17,437 nucleotides of DNA from JAXHUA01 sp034189695 (GCA_034189695.1 JAXHUA010000100.1:1-17437); one strand, 5' to 3'. Shown: positions 1 to 7,867, counted from the first letter of the stretch. The notes: generated by a model not told the origin, from the sequence alone. Made by a program: numbers and translations.

Positions 1-118
1 AGGTGCCCGTCTGGCTGCCGAAAATACCTCCCAGTCCGCCTCCTCTCACCTGGAGCAAGACGGCAGCAATGAGGACTATGGCTATGATTATCTGAGCGAT
101 GTTGAGATAGGTCAGCAT
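1..118 (-). CDS. secG: SecG preprotein translocase subunit (partial, C terminus off window)
   Basis: The reverse strand from 118 opens with ATG and encodes about 39 residues before the window ends. They start MLTYLNIAQIIIAIVLIAAV, a hydrophobic first membrane helix, followed by LLQVRGGGLGGIFGSQTG. The LLQ-x-RGGGLGG-x-FG stretch is the hallmark loop of SecG, the small two-helix subunit that assists SecYE in protein export at the inner membrane. The second helix lies beyond the left edge. The start is two bases after the gatB stop codon, so the two genes are almost certainly cotranscribed. A ribosome-binding site reading AAGGAGAGG on the minus strand (plus 133-141) lies inside the end of gatB, with a rather long spacing of about 14 bases. 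Confidence 0.85.
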   Translation of the reverse strand, partial: MLTYLNIAQIIIAIVLIAAVLLQVRGGGLGGIFGSQTGT

Positions 119-120
119 GA

Positions 121-1581
121 TTAGCCCTGCAACCTCTCCTTCAAGAGTTGGGCGACCAGCTCGGGGTTGGCCCGCCCCTTCGTGAGTCTCATGACCTGCC
201 CCACAAGGAACTTCAGCGCCTGTTCCTTACCCTTTTGGAAGTCCTCCACCGCCTTGGCATTGTCGGCTATCACCTGTGTGACGATGCCGTCCACCTCTTC
301 CGTATTGCTGATCTGAGTGAGGCCTCTGTCTCTGATAATGTCGTTGGCGTGCTTGCCGGTCTTGAACATATCGTCCAGGACTGTCTTGGCTGCCGCGCCA
401 CTGAGTGTTCCTGCTTCAATCAGGTCGAGCATCTCCATCAGGTGCTTCGGAGTTACTCGCGCATCGCCTATCTCGGTACTTGTGGCGTGCAGCAACCTGG
501 TGAAATCCCCCAGGAGCCAGTTGCTCACCGTCTTGGCGGTCTTCGTCAGGGCTTCACCCTCAGCAAGGCTGACGCACTGTTCGAAGTAGTCGGCCGTTGC
601 CCTCGACCCGGTAAGGAGACTGGCGTCATAGAGCGACAGGCCGTACTGCTGCATGAAGCGATCGCGCTTGGCGTCGGGCAGTTCCGGCAAACTGGTCCTG
701 ATCTTGTCCACCAACTCGCGGCTGACTGCAAGCGGGGGAAGGTCAGGCTCGGGGAAGTAGCGATAGTCATGCGCGTACTCCTTGCTGCGCTGCGAGACAG
801 TGACTCCCCTGTCCTCGATCCAACCCCTGGTCTCCTGAGCAAGCCTGCCGTCTGCCTGGACTACCTCCCTCTGCCGCGTCTCCTCGTACTGAAGGGCACG
901 GTAGACCGCCCTGAAGCTGTTCATGTTTTTCACTTCCACCTTGACGCCGGAGATGGAATGGCCAACCGGACGCACGCTTATGTTGGCGTCACACCTGAAG
1001 CTTCCCTCCTCCATATTCCCCGTCGAGACGCCGAGGTACTGGAGTATGGAGCGCAGCTTTATCAGGTACTGCCTCGCTTCCTCGGGCGACCTCATGTCGG
1101 GCTCGCTCACGATCTCCATGAGGGGAACGCCGGAGCGATTCACGTCGACCAGGCTATATGCCTCTCCCTCGGCCGTGGAGCGGTGGAGCAGCTTCGCGGT
1201 ATCTTCTTCGAGGTGCACGCGGGTGATGCCGATCCTCTTGCTCTGTCCGTCAACGTCGATGTCAATCCATCCGTTGACGCTGAGAGGGGCATCGTACTGG
1301 GATATCTGATAGCCCTTCACAAGATCGGGGTAGGGGTAGTTCTTGCGGTCGAACTTGGAATGCTCAGGTATTGTGCAGTTGAGCGCCAGAGCGGTCATTA
1401 TCGTGTACTCAAGTGCCTGCTGGTTGATGACTGGAAGCACGCCCGGCATCCCAAGACAGACGGGACATACGTAAGTGTTCGGCTCAGCATCCTGGTAGCT
1501 GGCGCTGCAGCGGCAGAACATCTTGCTCTTGGTCAGAAGCTGAGAGTGGACCTCCAAGCCAACAACGGTCTCATAGTCCAT
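121..1581 (-). CDS. gatB: Aspartyl/glutamyl-tRNA(Asn/Gln) amidotransferase subunit B
   Basis: The 486-residue product is full length for GatB. This subunit of the GatCAB complex binds the tRNA and transamidates misacylated Glu-tRNA(Gln) or Asp-tRNA(Asn) with ammonia supplied by GatA. The N terminus ETVVGLEVHSQLLTKSKMFC is characteristic. The zinc-site cysteines are visible at C23, C25, C39 and C42 (CRC and CPVC). KNYPYPDLVKGYQISQYD and the HLEEDTAKL stretch follow in the cradle domain. The C terminus matches the helical and YqeY-like tail domain, ending near FLVGQVMRLTKGRANPELV. The start ATG lies only 9 bases below a -10 box and has no Shine-Dalgarno sequence. gatA and gatC are not adjacent. 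secG follows directly. Confidence 0.97.
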   Translation of the reverse strand: MDYETVVGLEVHSQLLTKSKMFCRCSASYQDAEPNTYVCPVCLGMPGVLPVINQQALEYTIMTALALNCTIPEHSKFDRKNYPYPDLVKGYQISQYDAPLSVNGWIDIDVDGQSKRIGITRVHLEEDTAKLLHRSTAEGEAYSLVDVNRSGVPLMEIVSEPDMRSPEEARQYLIKLRSILQYLGVSTGNMEEGSFRCDANISVRPVGHSISGVKVEVKNMNSFRAVYRALQYEETRQREVVQADGRLAQETRGWIEDRGVTVSQRSKEYAHDYRYFPEPDLPPLAVSRELVDKIRTSLPELPDAKRDRFMQQYGLSLYDASLLTGSRATADYFEQCVSLAEGEALTKTAKTVSNWLLGDFTRLLHATSTEIGDARVTPKHLMEMLDLIEAGTLSGAAAKTVLDDMFKTGKHANDIIRDRGLTQISNTEEVDGIVTQVIADNAKAVEDFQKGKEQALKFLVGQVMRLTKGRANPELVAQLLKERLQG

Positions 1582-1590
1582 GTCGATATC

Positions 1591-1619
1591 AGTATATCAG
1601 CCCAGTTGGGGGGTTACAA
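1591..1619 (-). promoter_or_regulatory. Probable sigma70-type promoter of gatB, nearly leaderless
   Basis: On the minus strand TTGTAA (plus 1614-1619) and TATACT (plus 1591-1596) are separated by exactly 17 bases. The predicted transcription start is about position 1584, three bases before the ATG at 1581. No Shine-Dalgarno sequence fits in between. The remaining divergent spacer up to 1740 shows only short GC-rich inverted repeats (around 1690-1730), with no clear function. Confidence 0.6.
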
Positions 1620-1740
1620 TGCCTCGCGTGCGCGTGGAGAGCCGAGGCTCGGGGACTCCCTGAGAGCGAATTGCGGCGCTATCTGGTTGTCGGTGAGCCC
1701 CCAAAGGGGCCCCGGAGCTGTGGCCCGGGTGGGGCTGCGG

Positions 1741-1769
1741 TTGACCGCACACGCTCCTCGTGGTATCGT
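1741..1769 (+). promoter_or_regulatory. Probable promoter of the COG2426 gene
   Basis: TTGACC (1741-1746) and TATCGT (1764-1769) are 17 bases apart, and a TGG immediately before the -10 box gives an extended -10 element. The ATG at 1773 is only 3 bases downstream, so transcription would begin at or very near the start codon. No ribosome-binding site is seen. Confidence 0.5.
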
Positions 1770-1772
1770 GCC

Positions 1773-2336
1773 ATGAACGTGAGCGTCATTGACAGCCTCA
1801 TAGCCCTGGGTATCTCCAAGTCCTTCACGGTGTTCGTCGTCTCGATGCTCCCCATCGTGGAACTCAGAGGAGCGCTGCCCGTGGCGATAAACGCCTTCCA
1901 CATACCGTGGTACTACGCCTTGCCGATTGCCGTCGTGGGCAATATCCTGCCGGTTCCGTTCCTTCTGCTGTTCCTCGGCTCCGTAAGGCGGCTTGCCGCC
2001 CGGCTGGGCGTGGTTGGCAGGGCGGTGGAGTGGGTGTTGAGCCTGGCACGACGGCGCGGACAACTGGTGGAGAGATACGGAAGGGTGGGGCTGATGCTCT
2101 TCGTCTCGGTTCCGCTGCCAGTTACGGGTGCCTGGACAGGCGCGCTGGTGGCGTTTCTACTGGGCCTGAGGTTCCGCGACGCCTTCCTGTCAATATGTCT
2201 CGGGGTGTTGGTCGCCGGGGTGATCGTGACGGTGCTCTGCCTGCTCGGATGGATTGGCGCGGTCATCGCAGGGGTTGCGCTGGCGGCGCTGGTCACGGTT
2301 GCTCTGTGGCCACGGCGCGCCAAGAACGCTTCGTAG
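1773..2336 (+). CDS. Small multidrug-export family membrane protein (COG2426)
   Basis: The product has 187 residues and is almost entirely hydrophobic, with about five membrane segments. Characteristic motifs are MLPIVELRGALPVAI (residues ~25-39), VVGNILPVPFLLLFLGS (~53-69) and VPLPVTGAWTGALVAFLLGL in the second half. These define the Sm_multidrug_ex (PF06695/COG2426) family. Members are usually annotated as small multidrug export proteins, but the transport function is poorly proven. The paired P-x-x-E-x-R-G and PLPxTG motifs suggest an internal pseudo-repeat of re-entrant loops. The frame is open further upstream to 1671, but the added residues are unlike the family, so ATG 1773 was chosen. 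The gene is divergent from gatB and converges on pcm with a 7-base gap. Confidence 0.8.
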   Translation: MNVSVIDSLIALGISKSFTVFVVSMLPIVELRGALPVAINAFHIPWYYALPIAVVGNILPVPFLLLFLGSVRRLAARLGVVGRAVEWVLSLARRRGQLVERYGRVGLMLFVSVPLPVTGAWTGALVAFLLGLRFRDAFLSICLGVLVAGVIVTVLCLLGWIGAVIAGVALAALVTVALWPRRAKNAS

Positions 2337-2343
2337 GGCAAGC

Positions 2344-2991
2344 TCAGGCCTGGTGGGATTCGTGCCACGCCCCATCTCCGATGAGCGGGACGAAGCGACA
2401 GGGTGTCAGGCTGTTGATGGTATGGCCTTTCTCGTGCTTGGTCACCAGGAGCAGGTCCTGGTCCCACGTCGAGCCGACCGGTATCACCATCCGGCCGCCC
2501 ACCTTTAACTGCTCGAGGAGCGTTGGAGGTATCCGCGGGGCGCCGGCGGTCACGATGATGGCATCGTAGGGAGCCTCAGCCTGCCAGCCGATGGTCTCCT
2601 CAGCCAGGTATACCTTCACGTTTGTATAGCCCAGCTCGTCCAGTACGCGACGTGCGTTGTCGGCGAGCGACTCCAGTCGCTCCACTGTGATGACCTCCCG
2701 CGCCAGCTCAGCAAGGATGGCCGCCTGGTAGCCACTGCCCGCGCCCAGTTCCAGAACCTTCTCCTTGCCGGCCAGGCCCAGCGCCTGGGTCATGAGCGCG
2801 ACGATAAACGGCTGGGAAATGGTCTGTCCTTCACCGATGGGCAGTGGCCTGTCTTCGTACGCCAGGTGGCGCTCGGACGTCGGGACAAACCGCTCTCTGG
2901 GCACCCGAGCCATGGCGTCAAGCACCCGGCTGTCGGTGATATCGCGCCGGAGGAGTTGGATGAGTCGCTCCCGGTCCTGCTCCAGATACAT
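2344..2991 (-). CDS. pcm: Protein-L-isoaspartate O-methyltransferase
   Basis: The product has 215 residues from ATG 2991, the usual Pcm length. Pcm methylates L-isoaspartyl residues with S-adenosylmethionine to start repair of damaged cytosolic proteins. Visible motifs are VPRERFVP (30-37), LPIGEGQTISQPFIVALMT (50-68, the substrate-binding signature), the SAM-binding VLELGAGSGYQAAIL (79-93), VITVER (100-105), PYDAIIVTAGAP (141-152) and VPLIGDGAW near the end. The usual GDG motif before GW is replaced by YLAEETIGW (128-136). GTG 3033 would add 14 residues. Neither start has a strong ribosome-binding site, so the exact start is uncertain. A weak promoter candidate (TTGATG, 18 bases, TAGATT on the minus strand) lies in the divergent spacer shared with the DUF72 gene. 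Confidence 0.92.
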   Translation of the reverse strand: MYLEQDRERLIQLLRRDITDSRVLDAMARVPRERFVPTSERHLAYEDRPLPIGEGQTISQPFIVALMTQALGLAGKEKVLELGAGSGYQAAILAELAREVITVERLESLADNARRVLDELGYTNVKVYLAEETIGWQAEAPYDAIIVTAGAPRIPPTLLEQLKVGGRMVIPVGSTWDQDLLLVTKHEKGHTINSLTPCRFVPLIGDGAWHESHQA

Positions 2992-3083
2992 CGTAGGTAC
3001 CAACACGTTGACGGCACGTGCAAACGACCTCACACTGTGATTGGCACTCGAAATCTATCACAAAACGCGGAGCAGCATCAAGG

Positions 3084-3112
3084 TTGATTGCCCTGTCCGG
3101 CTGTCCTATAAT
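3084..3112 (+). promoter_or_regulatory. Probable promoter of the DUF72 gene
   Basis: TTGATT (3084-3089), a 17-base spacer and a perfect TATAAT (3107-3112) precede the ATG at 3136. The predicted leader is about 17 bases, with only a weak GGGG as possible ribosome-binding site. Confidence 0.7.
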
Positions 3113-3135
3113 CTGGCGGCGCGGGGTAGTGCCGT

Positions 3136-3864
3136 ATGGCGACGTACTGCATCGGAACAAGCGGCTGGGTGTACCGGCACTGGAGGGAGGTGTTCTACCC
3201 CTCAAAGCTGCCTCAGTCCAGGTGGCTGGAGTTCTACACCAGTCACTTCTCGACGGTCGAGCTCAACAACAGCTTCTACCGTCTTCCCACCGAGAAGGCG
3301 TTCGGCGGCTGGCGCGACACGGTGCCCCCAGGGTTCGTTTACGCGGTGAAGGTCAGCCGTTTCATCACTCACATCAAGCGACTGAGGGAAGCCGAGGAAC
3401 CAGTCCAGACCTTCCTGTCCAGGGCGAGGCTGCTTGGGGACAAGCTTGGCCCCCTGCTGTACCAGCTGCCACCGAACATGCATCGAAACGATGCACGGCT
3501 CGATGCTTTCCTGTCGCTCCTGCCAACCGGGCTTCGCCACGTGGTCGAGTTCCGGCATGAGTCGTGGCTCGATGAGGAGGTCTTTGACATACTGAGGAGG
3601 CACAACGCTGGCCTGTGCGTCTTCGACATGCCTGACCTCTCGTGCCCGCTGCTCGCCACGGCGGATTTCGCCTACGTCCGTTTCCACGGAGCGACGGGCC
3701 TCTACTATAGCTGTTACTCCGATGAAGAGCTTGCGGAGTGGGCGGGGAGAATACGGGCTCTGGGGGATAGCCTCGACGCGGTGTACATCTACTTCAACAA
3801 CGACGCGGCAGGCTACGCAGTAAAGAACGCCAGGACGCTTGCCGAGGAGCTTGAGCGCAAGTAG
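3136..3864 (+). CDS. DUF72 / YecE family protein
   Basis: The product has 242 residues, full length for DUF72. The family signature is clear: an N terminus IGTSGWVYRHWREVFYP, then FSTVELNNSFYRLPT, FVYAVKVSRFITHIKRL, LLYQLPPNM, VVEFRHESWL and finally YVRFHGATGLYY with FNNDAAGYAVKNA at the C terminus. DUF72 proteins are predicted TIM barrels. The conserved E, H and aromatic residues suggest an enzymatic site, but no reaction has been firmly assigned, so none is claimed. The gene is monocistronic: divergent from pcm and convergent with coaBC. The 44-base gap to coaBC shows no clear terminator. Confidence 0.9.
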   Translation: MATYCIGTSGWVYRHWREVFYPSKLPQSRWLEFYTSHFSTVELNNSFYRLPTEKAFGGWRDTVPPGFVYAVKVSRFITHIKRLREAEEPVQTFLSRARLLGDKLGPLLYQLPPNMHRNDARLDAFLSLLPTGLRHVVEFRHESWLDEEVFDILRRHNAGLCVFDMPDLSCPLLATADFAYVRFHGATGLYYSCYSDEELAEWAGRIRALGDSLDAVYIYFNNDAAGYAVKNARTLAEELERK

Positions 3865-3908
3865 TCTGGGCGGAATGCGGCGGAGATACCTTTCGGAGAG
3901 AGCTTCCT

Positions 3909-5102
3909 CTAGGCCTGCTGGGTCAGCAGCGCCGCTACCCTGTCCAGAATGCGATTGGCGACCTCGTACTTGGACAGCAGCGGCAGCTCCTCCACCTTCC
4001 CTTCGCGGTCGATGAGTGTGACCTTATTGGTGTCGACGTCGAAGCCGCTGTCCGTGGCGGTGATGTCATTGGCGGCGATGAGGTCGAGGTTCTTCTTCTT
4101 CGCTTTCTTGGCGGCGTTCTCCACTATGTGGTCGCTCTCGGCGGCGAAGCCGACCCTTATGCAGTTGGCCGTTACCTCCGCCAGGATGTCGGGGTTCTCG
4201 ACGAGCTCCAGGGTGATGCGCTCCGACGTCCTCTTGATCTTGCTCTCGGCGCGGGACGCCGGGCGGAAGTCGGCGGGGGCGGCTGCCATAATGAGAGCAT
4301 CAGCTGTGGCGGCAGCCTGTACCACGGCGTCGCGCATCTCGATAGTGGTCTCAACCTGGACGACCTCGACTCCTGCCGGGGGCCGCAGAGCGGTCGGCGC
4401 GGTGACCAGGACTACCTGGGCGCCACGGTCACGAGCCGCCTCGGCGACGGCGTGGCCCATCTTTCCCGACGACCGGTTGCTCATGTGACGCGCTGGGTCG
4501 ATGGGCTCGCGGGTCCCGCCGGCGCTGACGACAATGCGCCTGCCGGCAAGGTCGGCACTCCTGCCGAGAACCTGGCGTACCGTTCCAATGATGTCCTCCA
4601 CGTCGGCGAAGCGGCCCAGTCCCTTTGCGTCACCCGTCAGGAGTCCGTAAACGGGACCGACGAAGGTGAACCCCCTCGCCTTGAGCTTCGCGACGTTCTC
4701 CTGCGTGACTTCGTTCTCGTACATGTTGGCGTGCATCGCCGGAGCGATTACCACGGGCGCCCTGGTGGCGAGTACCGTGGTCGAGAGCATATCGTCGGCT
4801 ATGCCGCATGCCAGCTTGGCCATGATATTTGCCGTGGCCGGGGCTATGACCACCACGTCGGCGCGCGCCGCGAGGGCGATGTGCGCCGCGCTGAACTCGG
4901 AGTTGACGTCGAACATGTCGGTGACAACCGGCTGGCCGGTGATGGCACGGAAGCTCATCGGACCGACGAACTCCTGGGCCGATCTGGTCATTATCACGTT
5001 GACCCTCGCTCCCTGCCGGGCAAGCCTGCTGGCAAGATCGACCGCTTTGTACGCGGCCACGCCTCCGGTGACGCCAAGCACAACGCTCTTGTTCTTGATC
5101 AT
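3909..5102 (-). CDS. coaBC: Bifunctional phosphopantothenoylcysteine decarboxylase / phosphopantothenate-cysteine ligase
   Basis: The 397-residue product catalyses two steps of CoA synthesis: it joins cysteine to 4'-phosphopantothenate (CoaB, C-terminal), then decarboxylates the product to 4'-phosphopantetheine with FMN (CoaC, N-terminal). CoaC motifs are GVTGGVAAYKA (10-20), the catalytic-His region AAHIALAARAD (H74), PATANIMAKLACG (88-100) and PAMHANM (121-127, His where E. coli has Asn). The substrate flap reads LLTGDAKGLGRF (154-165), with Thr where E. coli has the active-site Cys. CoaB motifs are SAGGTREPIDPARHMSNRSS (193-212), AAAPADFRP (273-281), SKIKR (287-291) and VGFAAES. The ATG overlaps the coaX TGA by four bases (ATGA), showing translational coupling. 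It is the last gene of its operon. Confidence 0.96.
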   Translation of the reverse strand: MIKNKSVVLGVTGGVAAYKAVDLASRLARQGARVNVIMTRSAQEFVGPMSFRAITGQPVVTDMFDVNSEFSAAHIALAARADVVVIAPATANIMAKLACGIADDMLSTTVLATRAPVVIAPAMHANMYENEVTQENVAKLKARGFTFVGPVYGLLTGDAKGLGRFADVEDIIGTVRQVLGRSADLAGRRIVVSAGGTREPIDPARHMSNRSSGKMGHAVAEAARDRGAQVVLVTAPTALRPPAGVEVVQVETTIEMRDAVVQAAATADALIMAAAPADFRPASRAESKIKRTSERITLELVENPDILAEVTANCIRVGFAAESDHIVENAAKKAKKKNLDLIAANDITATDSGFDVDTNKVTLIDREGKVEELPLLSKYEVANRILDRVAALLTQQA

Positions 5103-5875
5103 TGCTCCCCTGCCTTGTTCATTTCGTATATGAGCCGCAACCCGATGAGGGTAAGATTGGGGTCAACCTCCTCTATCACCTTGGTCTGCTTGGCGATAAC
5201 GTTGGCCAGACCGCCCGTGGCAATCACCTTGACGTTGCCGCCCAGCTCCAGGCGTATGCGTGCCACCAGATTCTCCACCAGCCCCACGTAGCCGAACATG
5301 ACCCCCGACTGCATCGCGGCGACTGTGTTCCTGCCGATTGCACGCTCGGGGGGGATGAGCTCTATCCTCGGCAGCTTGGACGCTCGCTGGAAGAGGGCCT
5401 CCGCGGAAATGCCTATGCCTGGCGCGATGGCGCCGCCGAGGTAGTCCCCGTCCGCGGACACCGCGTCGAGCGTGGTCGCAGTGCCGAAATCGATGACGAT
5501 GAGGGGGCCGCCGTAAATCCGGTGAGCGGCGGCGGCGTTCACCACACGGTCGGCGCCAACCTCGCGGGGGTTGTCAATCGAGATACGCACGCCGGTCTTC
5601 ACACCGGGGCGAATGACGAGGGGTTGGATGCCGAGATACGTCTGGCTGAGTTCCTCGAAAACGGGCTCGAGCGGCGGCACCACGCAGGCCATGACGGCGC
5701 TGTCGATATCGGCGAGCTGGAGACCGCTTCTGGGCAGCAGGTTCATCAGGGGCACGGCGTACTCGTCCGCGGTCCTGTGGAGATCGGTGGCGATGTGCCA
5801 CGTGGCGCGGAGGGTGTCGTCCTCGAATACGCCAAGAACGATATTGGTGTTTCCCACATCCACGGCTAGAAGCAT
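5099..5875 (-). CDS. coaX: Type III pantothenate kinase
   Basis: The product has 258 residues, typical of CoaX. It phosphorylates pantothenate with ATP, the first committed step of CoA synthesis, needs a monovalent cation and is not feedback-inhibited by CoA as type I enzymes are (family knowledge). Motifs: the phosphate-binding DVGNTNIVLGVF (6-17), the pantothenate/dimer motif DNPREVGADRVVNA (101-114), VIDFGTATTLDAV (127-139), GGAIAPGIGIS (147-157) and the C-terminal IATGGLA. The ATG at 5875 has a clear AAGGAGG ribosome-binding site about 9 bases upstream, within the end of nnr. Four bases separate it from the nnr stop, and it overlaps coaBC by four bases, so its product feeds the next enzyme in the same transcript. 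Confidence 0.97.
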   Translation of the reverse strand: MLLAVDVGNTNIVLGVFEDDTLRATWHIATDLHRTADEYAVPLMNLLPRSGLQLADIDSAVMACVVPPLEPVFEELSQTYLGIQPLVIRPGVKTGVRISIDNPREVGADRVVNAAAAHRIYGGPLIVIDFGTATTLDAVSADGDYLGGAIAPGIGISAEALFQRASKLPRIELIPPERAIGRNTVAAMQSGVMFGYVGLVENLVARIRLELGGNVKVIATGGLANVIAKQTKVIEEVDPNLTLIGLRLIYEMNKAGEQ

Positions 5876-5879
5876 GTTC

Positions 5880-7439
5880 CTATCCCTCCTTGAGCCTTCT
5901 GATGACGGCTGGCAACCTGGTCAGCAGGTCGCTGGCGACGACGCCGGCGTCACCCTGGTCCTGCGCCGCCTTCTCGCCTGCCGCGCCATGCACGTAAACG
6001 CCGCATGTGGCGGCGTCAAACGGCGAAAGACCCTGCGCCAGAAGCCCGGCTACAGCGCCAGCAAGCACGTCGCCTGTGCCCGCCGACGCCAGGGCTGCGC
6101 TGGCGATGGGACTCACTCTCACCTCGCCGTCAGGCGAGGCGACGATGGAGTGGGCCCCCTTGAGTACGACGGTCTTGCCCCACATGCTTGCTGCCTGTCT
6201 CGCTATCCTCACTCTCTCTGCGGTGGAGTCTCCAATGGTGCAATCGCAGAGCCTGGACATCTCGCCAGGGTGAGGGGTAAGTATAGCATTCACGCTGAGC
6301 CTCTGCCACCAGCCGGGGGTCTGCGCCAGCGTGTTGAGCGCGTCAGCATCCAGAACGGTGGCTGGTGAGACGGAGGCGGGCATTTCCAGCACGGACTTCC
6401 TGACGAAATCGAGGACCGATGGATGCTGGCTCAATCCACATCCCATGAGCAGAACACCGTAGCCTGGAAGCCGCTCATGGAGCACATCCGCCGCAGTGCT
6501 ATCGATGAAGCCGGGATCCGATTCGGGGAGTGGCACATAGGTCGTTTCCGTGAGCTTCGATGCCAGGATGGGTTGGAGGCTGCGGGCAACGGCAAGCGTG
6601 ACCAGGCCGGCCCCAACGCGCATCGCCCCCTCACAGGCAAGATAGGCCGCGCCGATGTACTGCTGCGAACCGGAGCACACCAGGACCCGGCCGAAGGTAC
6701 CCTTATGCGCGTTGCGGGGTCTCTCCGGGAGGGTGGCTCCGACGCCGGCATCGGTGATCAGCTCGGTCTTGATATTCTGAGCCAGGTGTGGAGGGACTCC
6801 AATGCTGCCGATTGTCAGTTCTCCCACATAGTCCCGGGCGGGGAAGGAGAAGAGACCCAGCTTGGGACAGGCGAGGGTGACGGTAAGGTCGGCGGGGACG
6901 CACGCTGCGTCCACACTGCCGGTGTCGGCATCCATCCCCGATGGCAGGTCTATGGCAACCAGCCTGAGTGACTGTGTGGCGTGTCTCGCCTCGCTGACCC
7001 TGGCCAGAGCCTGCTTGAAAACACCGTCGAGAGGACGGGCCTTCCCCGTGCCGAACAGGGCGTCGATAACCACGTCACTTGAAGCGAGCGCGTCGCCGAG
7101 GTGGCTCAGGTCCGGGTCCTGGCTCGCCGCCACGCATGGTATGCCCCGCTCGATGGCTTTCGCGTAGTTCGGGTCGTCGCCGCTTCGGTCGGTGCACAGG
7201 TACAGGCGTACTCTGGCTCCCCAGTCGTGGAGGTGTCGCGCCGCGACCAGCCCATCGCCGCCGTTGTTGCCCGGCCCGACCAGAACGAGTATCTGCCGTT
7301 GCGCCGCGTTCCCCAGCCAGCCGCTCACCTTGCGGGCAATCGAAAGGCCGGCGTTGTCCATGAGGAGGTTGGGTGGAAGACCGATGTCGGCGGCGCGCCG
7401 CTCGATATCCCTCATCTCATCCACGGTGACTATCTTCAA
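5880..7439 (-). CDS. nnr: Bifunctional NAD(P)H-hydrate epimerase / ADP-dependent NAD(P)H-hydrate dehydratase
   Basis: The 519-residue fusion repairs the damaged cofactors NADHX and NADPHX. The N-terminal YjeF domain (about 1-215) epimerises the hydrate and carries VGPGNNGGDGLVAARHL (54-70), DALFGTG (126-132) and IDLPSGMDADTG (163-174). The C-terminal ribokinase-like domain (about 235-519) dehydrates the S form with ADP and carries KGTFGRVLVCSGS (246-258), DADALN (364-369), LTPHPGEMSRL (387-397), VVLKGAHSIV and ASAGTGDVLAG (451-461). The frame is open upstream to 7625, but that stretch lies inside acpS and is unlike the family. I chose the TTG start at 7439 because GGAGG (plus 7445-7449) sits 5 bases upstream and translation begins KIVTVDEMRDIE, the usual beginning. 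It overlaps acpS by 23 bases. Confidence 0.94.
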   Translation of the reverse strand: MKIVTVDEMRDIERRAADIGLPPNLLMDNAGLSIARKVSGWLGNAAQRQILVLVGPGNNGGDGLVAARHLHDWGARVRLYLCTDRSGDDPNYAKAIERGIPCVAASQDPDLSHLGDALASSDVVIDALFGTGKARPLDGVFKQALARVSEARHATQSLRLVAIDLPSGMDADTGSVDAACVPADLTVTLACPKLGLFSFPARDYVGELTIGSIGVPPHLAQNIKTELITDAGVGATLPERPRNAHKGTFGRVLVCSGSQQYIGAAYLACEGAMRVGAGLVTLAVARSLQPILASKLTETTYVPLPESDPGFIDSTAADVLHERLPGYGVLLMGCGLSQHPSVLDFVRKSVLEMPASVSPATVLDADALNTLAQTPGWWQRLSVNAILTPHPGEMSRLCDCTIGDSTAERVRIARQAASMWGKTVVLKGAHSIVASPDGEVRVSPIASAALASAGTGDVLAGAVAGLLAQGLSPFDAATCGVYVHGAAGEKAAQDQGDAGVVASDLLTRLPAVIRRLKEG

Positions 7440-7800
7440 GGATACCTCCGACCACTGAGGCCACGGCATACTCCCTGGAGTGAGACAGGCTGATATCGAT
7501 GTCCACCAGACCCAGTTCCCCGGCCTTGCTGCGGGCGCCCCCATAGAGGCGAACGAGTGGCTTGCCATCGGAGTTCGAGAGCACCTCGACATCGCGCCAG
7601 GCGACCCCGTTGGTGCCTGTGCCAAGGGCCTTCATCACCGCCTCTTTCGCGGCGAAGCGGACGGCGAGGGCGGGGACGCGGTCGCGACATATGTCGAGTT
7701 CCGCCTCGGTGTATACTCGTCTGAGAAACCGCTCGCCCCATCGGGCTATCGCGTCTCCGATTCGCTCGATCTCGACTATGTCCACACCGACGGAGTGCAT
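7417..7800 (-). CDS. acpS: Holo-[acyl-carrier-protein] synthase
   Basis: The product has 127 residues. AcpS transfers the 4'-phosphopantetheine arm of CoA to a serine of apo-acyl carrier protein, activating fatty-acid synthesis. Motifs are GVDIVEIERI (5-14, with the Mg-binding Asp7) and RFAAKEAVMKALGTG (48-62, with the catalytic Glu/Lys), followed by ISLSHSREYAVASVV (103-117). ATG 7800 was chosen because GAGG lies 8 bases upstream and the protein then starts MHSVGVDIVEI, as the family does. A GTG at 7824 would add eight residues with no ribosome-binding site. It is the first gene of the acpS-nnr-coaX-coaBC operon, which makes sense because it consumes the CoA made by the last two gene products. 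Confidence 0.95.
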   Translation of the reverse strand: MHSVGVDIVEIERIGDAIARWGERFLRRVYTEAELDICRDRVPALAVRFAAKEAVMKALGTGTNGVAWRDVEVLSNSDGKPLVRLYGGARSKAGELGLVDIDISLSHSREYAVASVVGGILEDSHRG

Positions 7801-7838
7801 CTGAACGTCCTCAAGCGTGAGCACCTTGGCTGCGCTCT

Positions 7839-7867
7839 ATTATATGTGGTGAACGGGGGTTTCACAA
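7839..7867 (-). promoter_or_regulatory. Probable promoter of the acpS-nnr-coaX-coaBC operon
   Basis: On the minus strand TTGTGA (plus 7862-7867) and a perfect TATAAT (plus 7839-7844) are 17 bases apart. The predicted start is about position 7832, giving a leader of about 32 bases to the ATG at 7800 that includes the GAGG ribosome-binding site. It is back-to-back with the thyX promoter. Confidence 0.7.

Noticed and set aside
148..1776. A 542-codon open frame antisense to gatB
   Set aside because: Its translation matches no family I recognise, while gatB on the other strand is unmistakable. Long antisense frames are expected at this GC content.
7440..7625. N-terminal extension of nnr inside acpS
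   Set aside because: The extension is out-of-frame acpS sequence with no similarity to YjeF proteins. TTG 7439 has an excellent GGAGG.
7801..7824. Upstream GTG start for acpS
   Set aside because: No ribosome-binding site precedes it, and the added eight residues are absent from the family. ATG 7800 has GAGG at a good distance.
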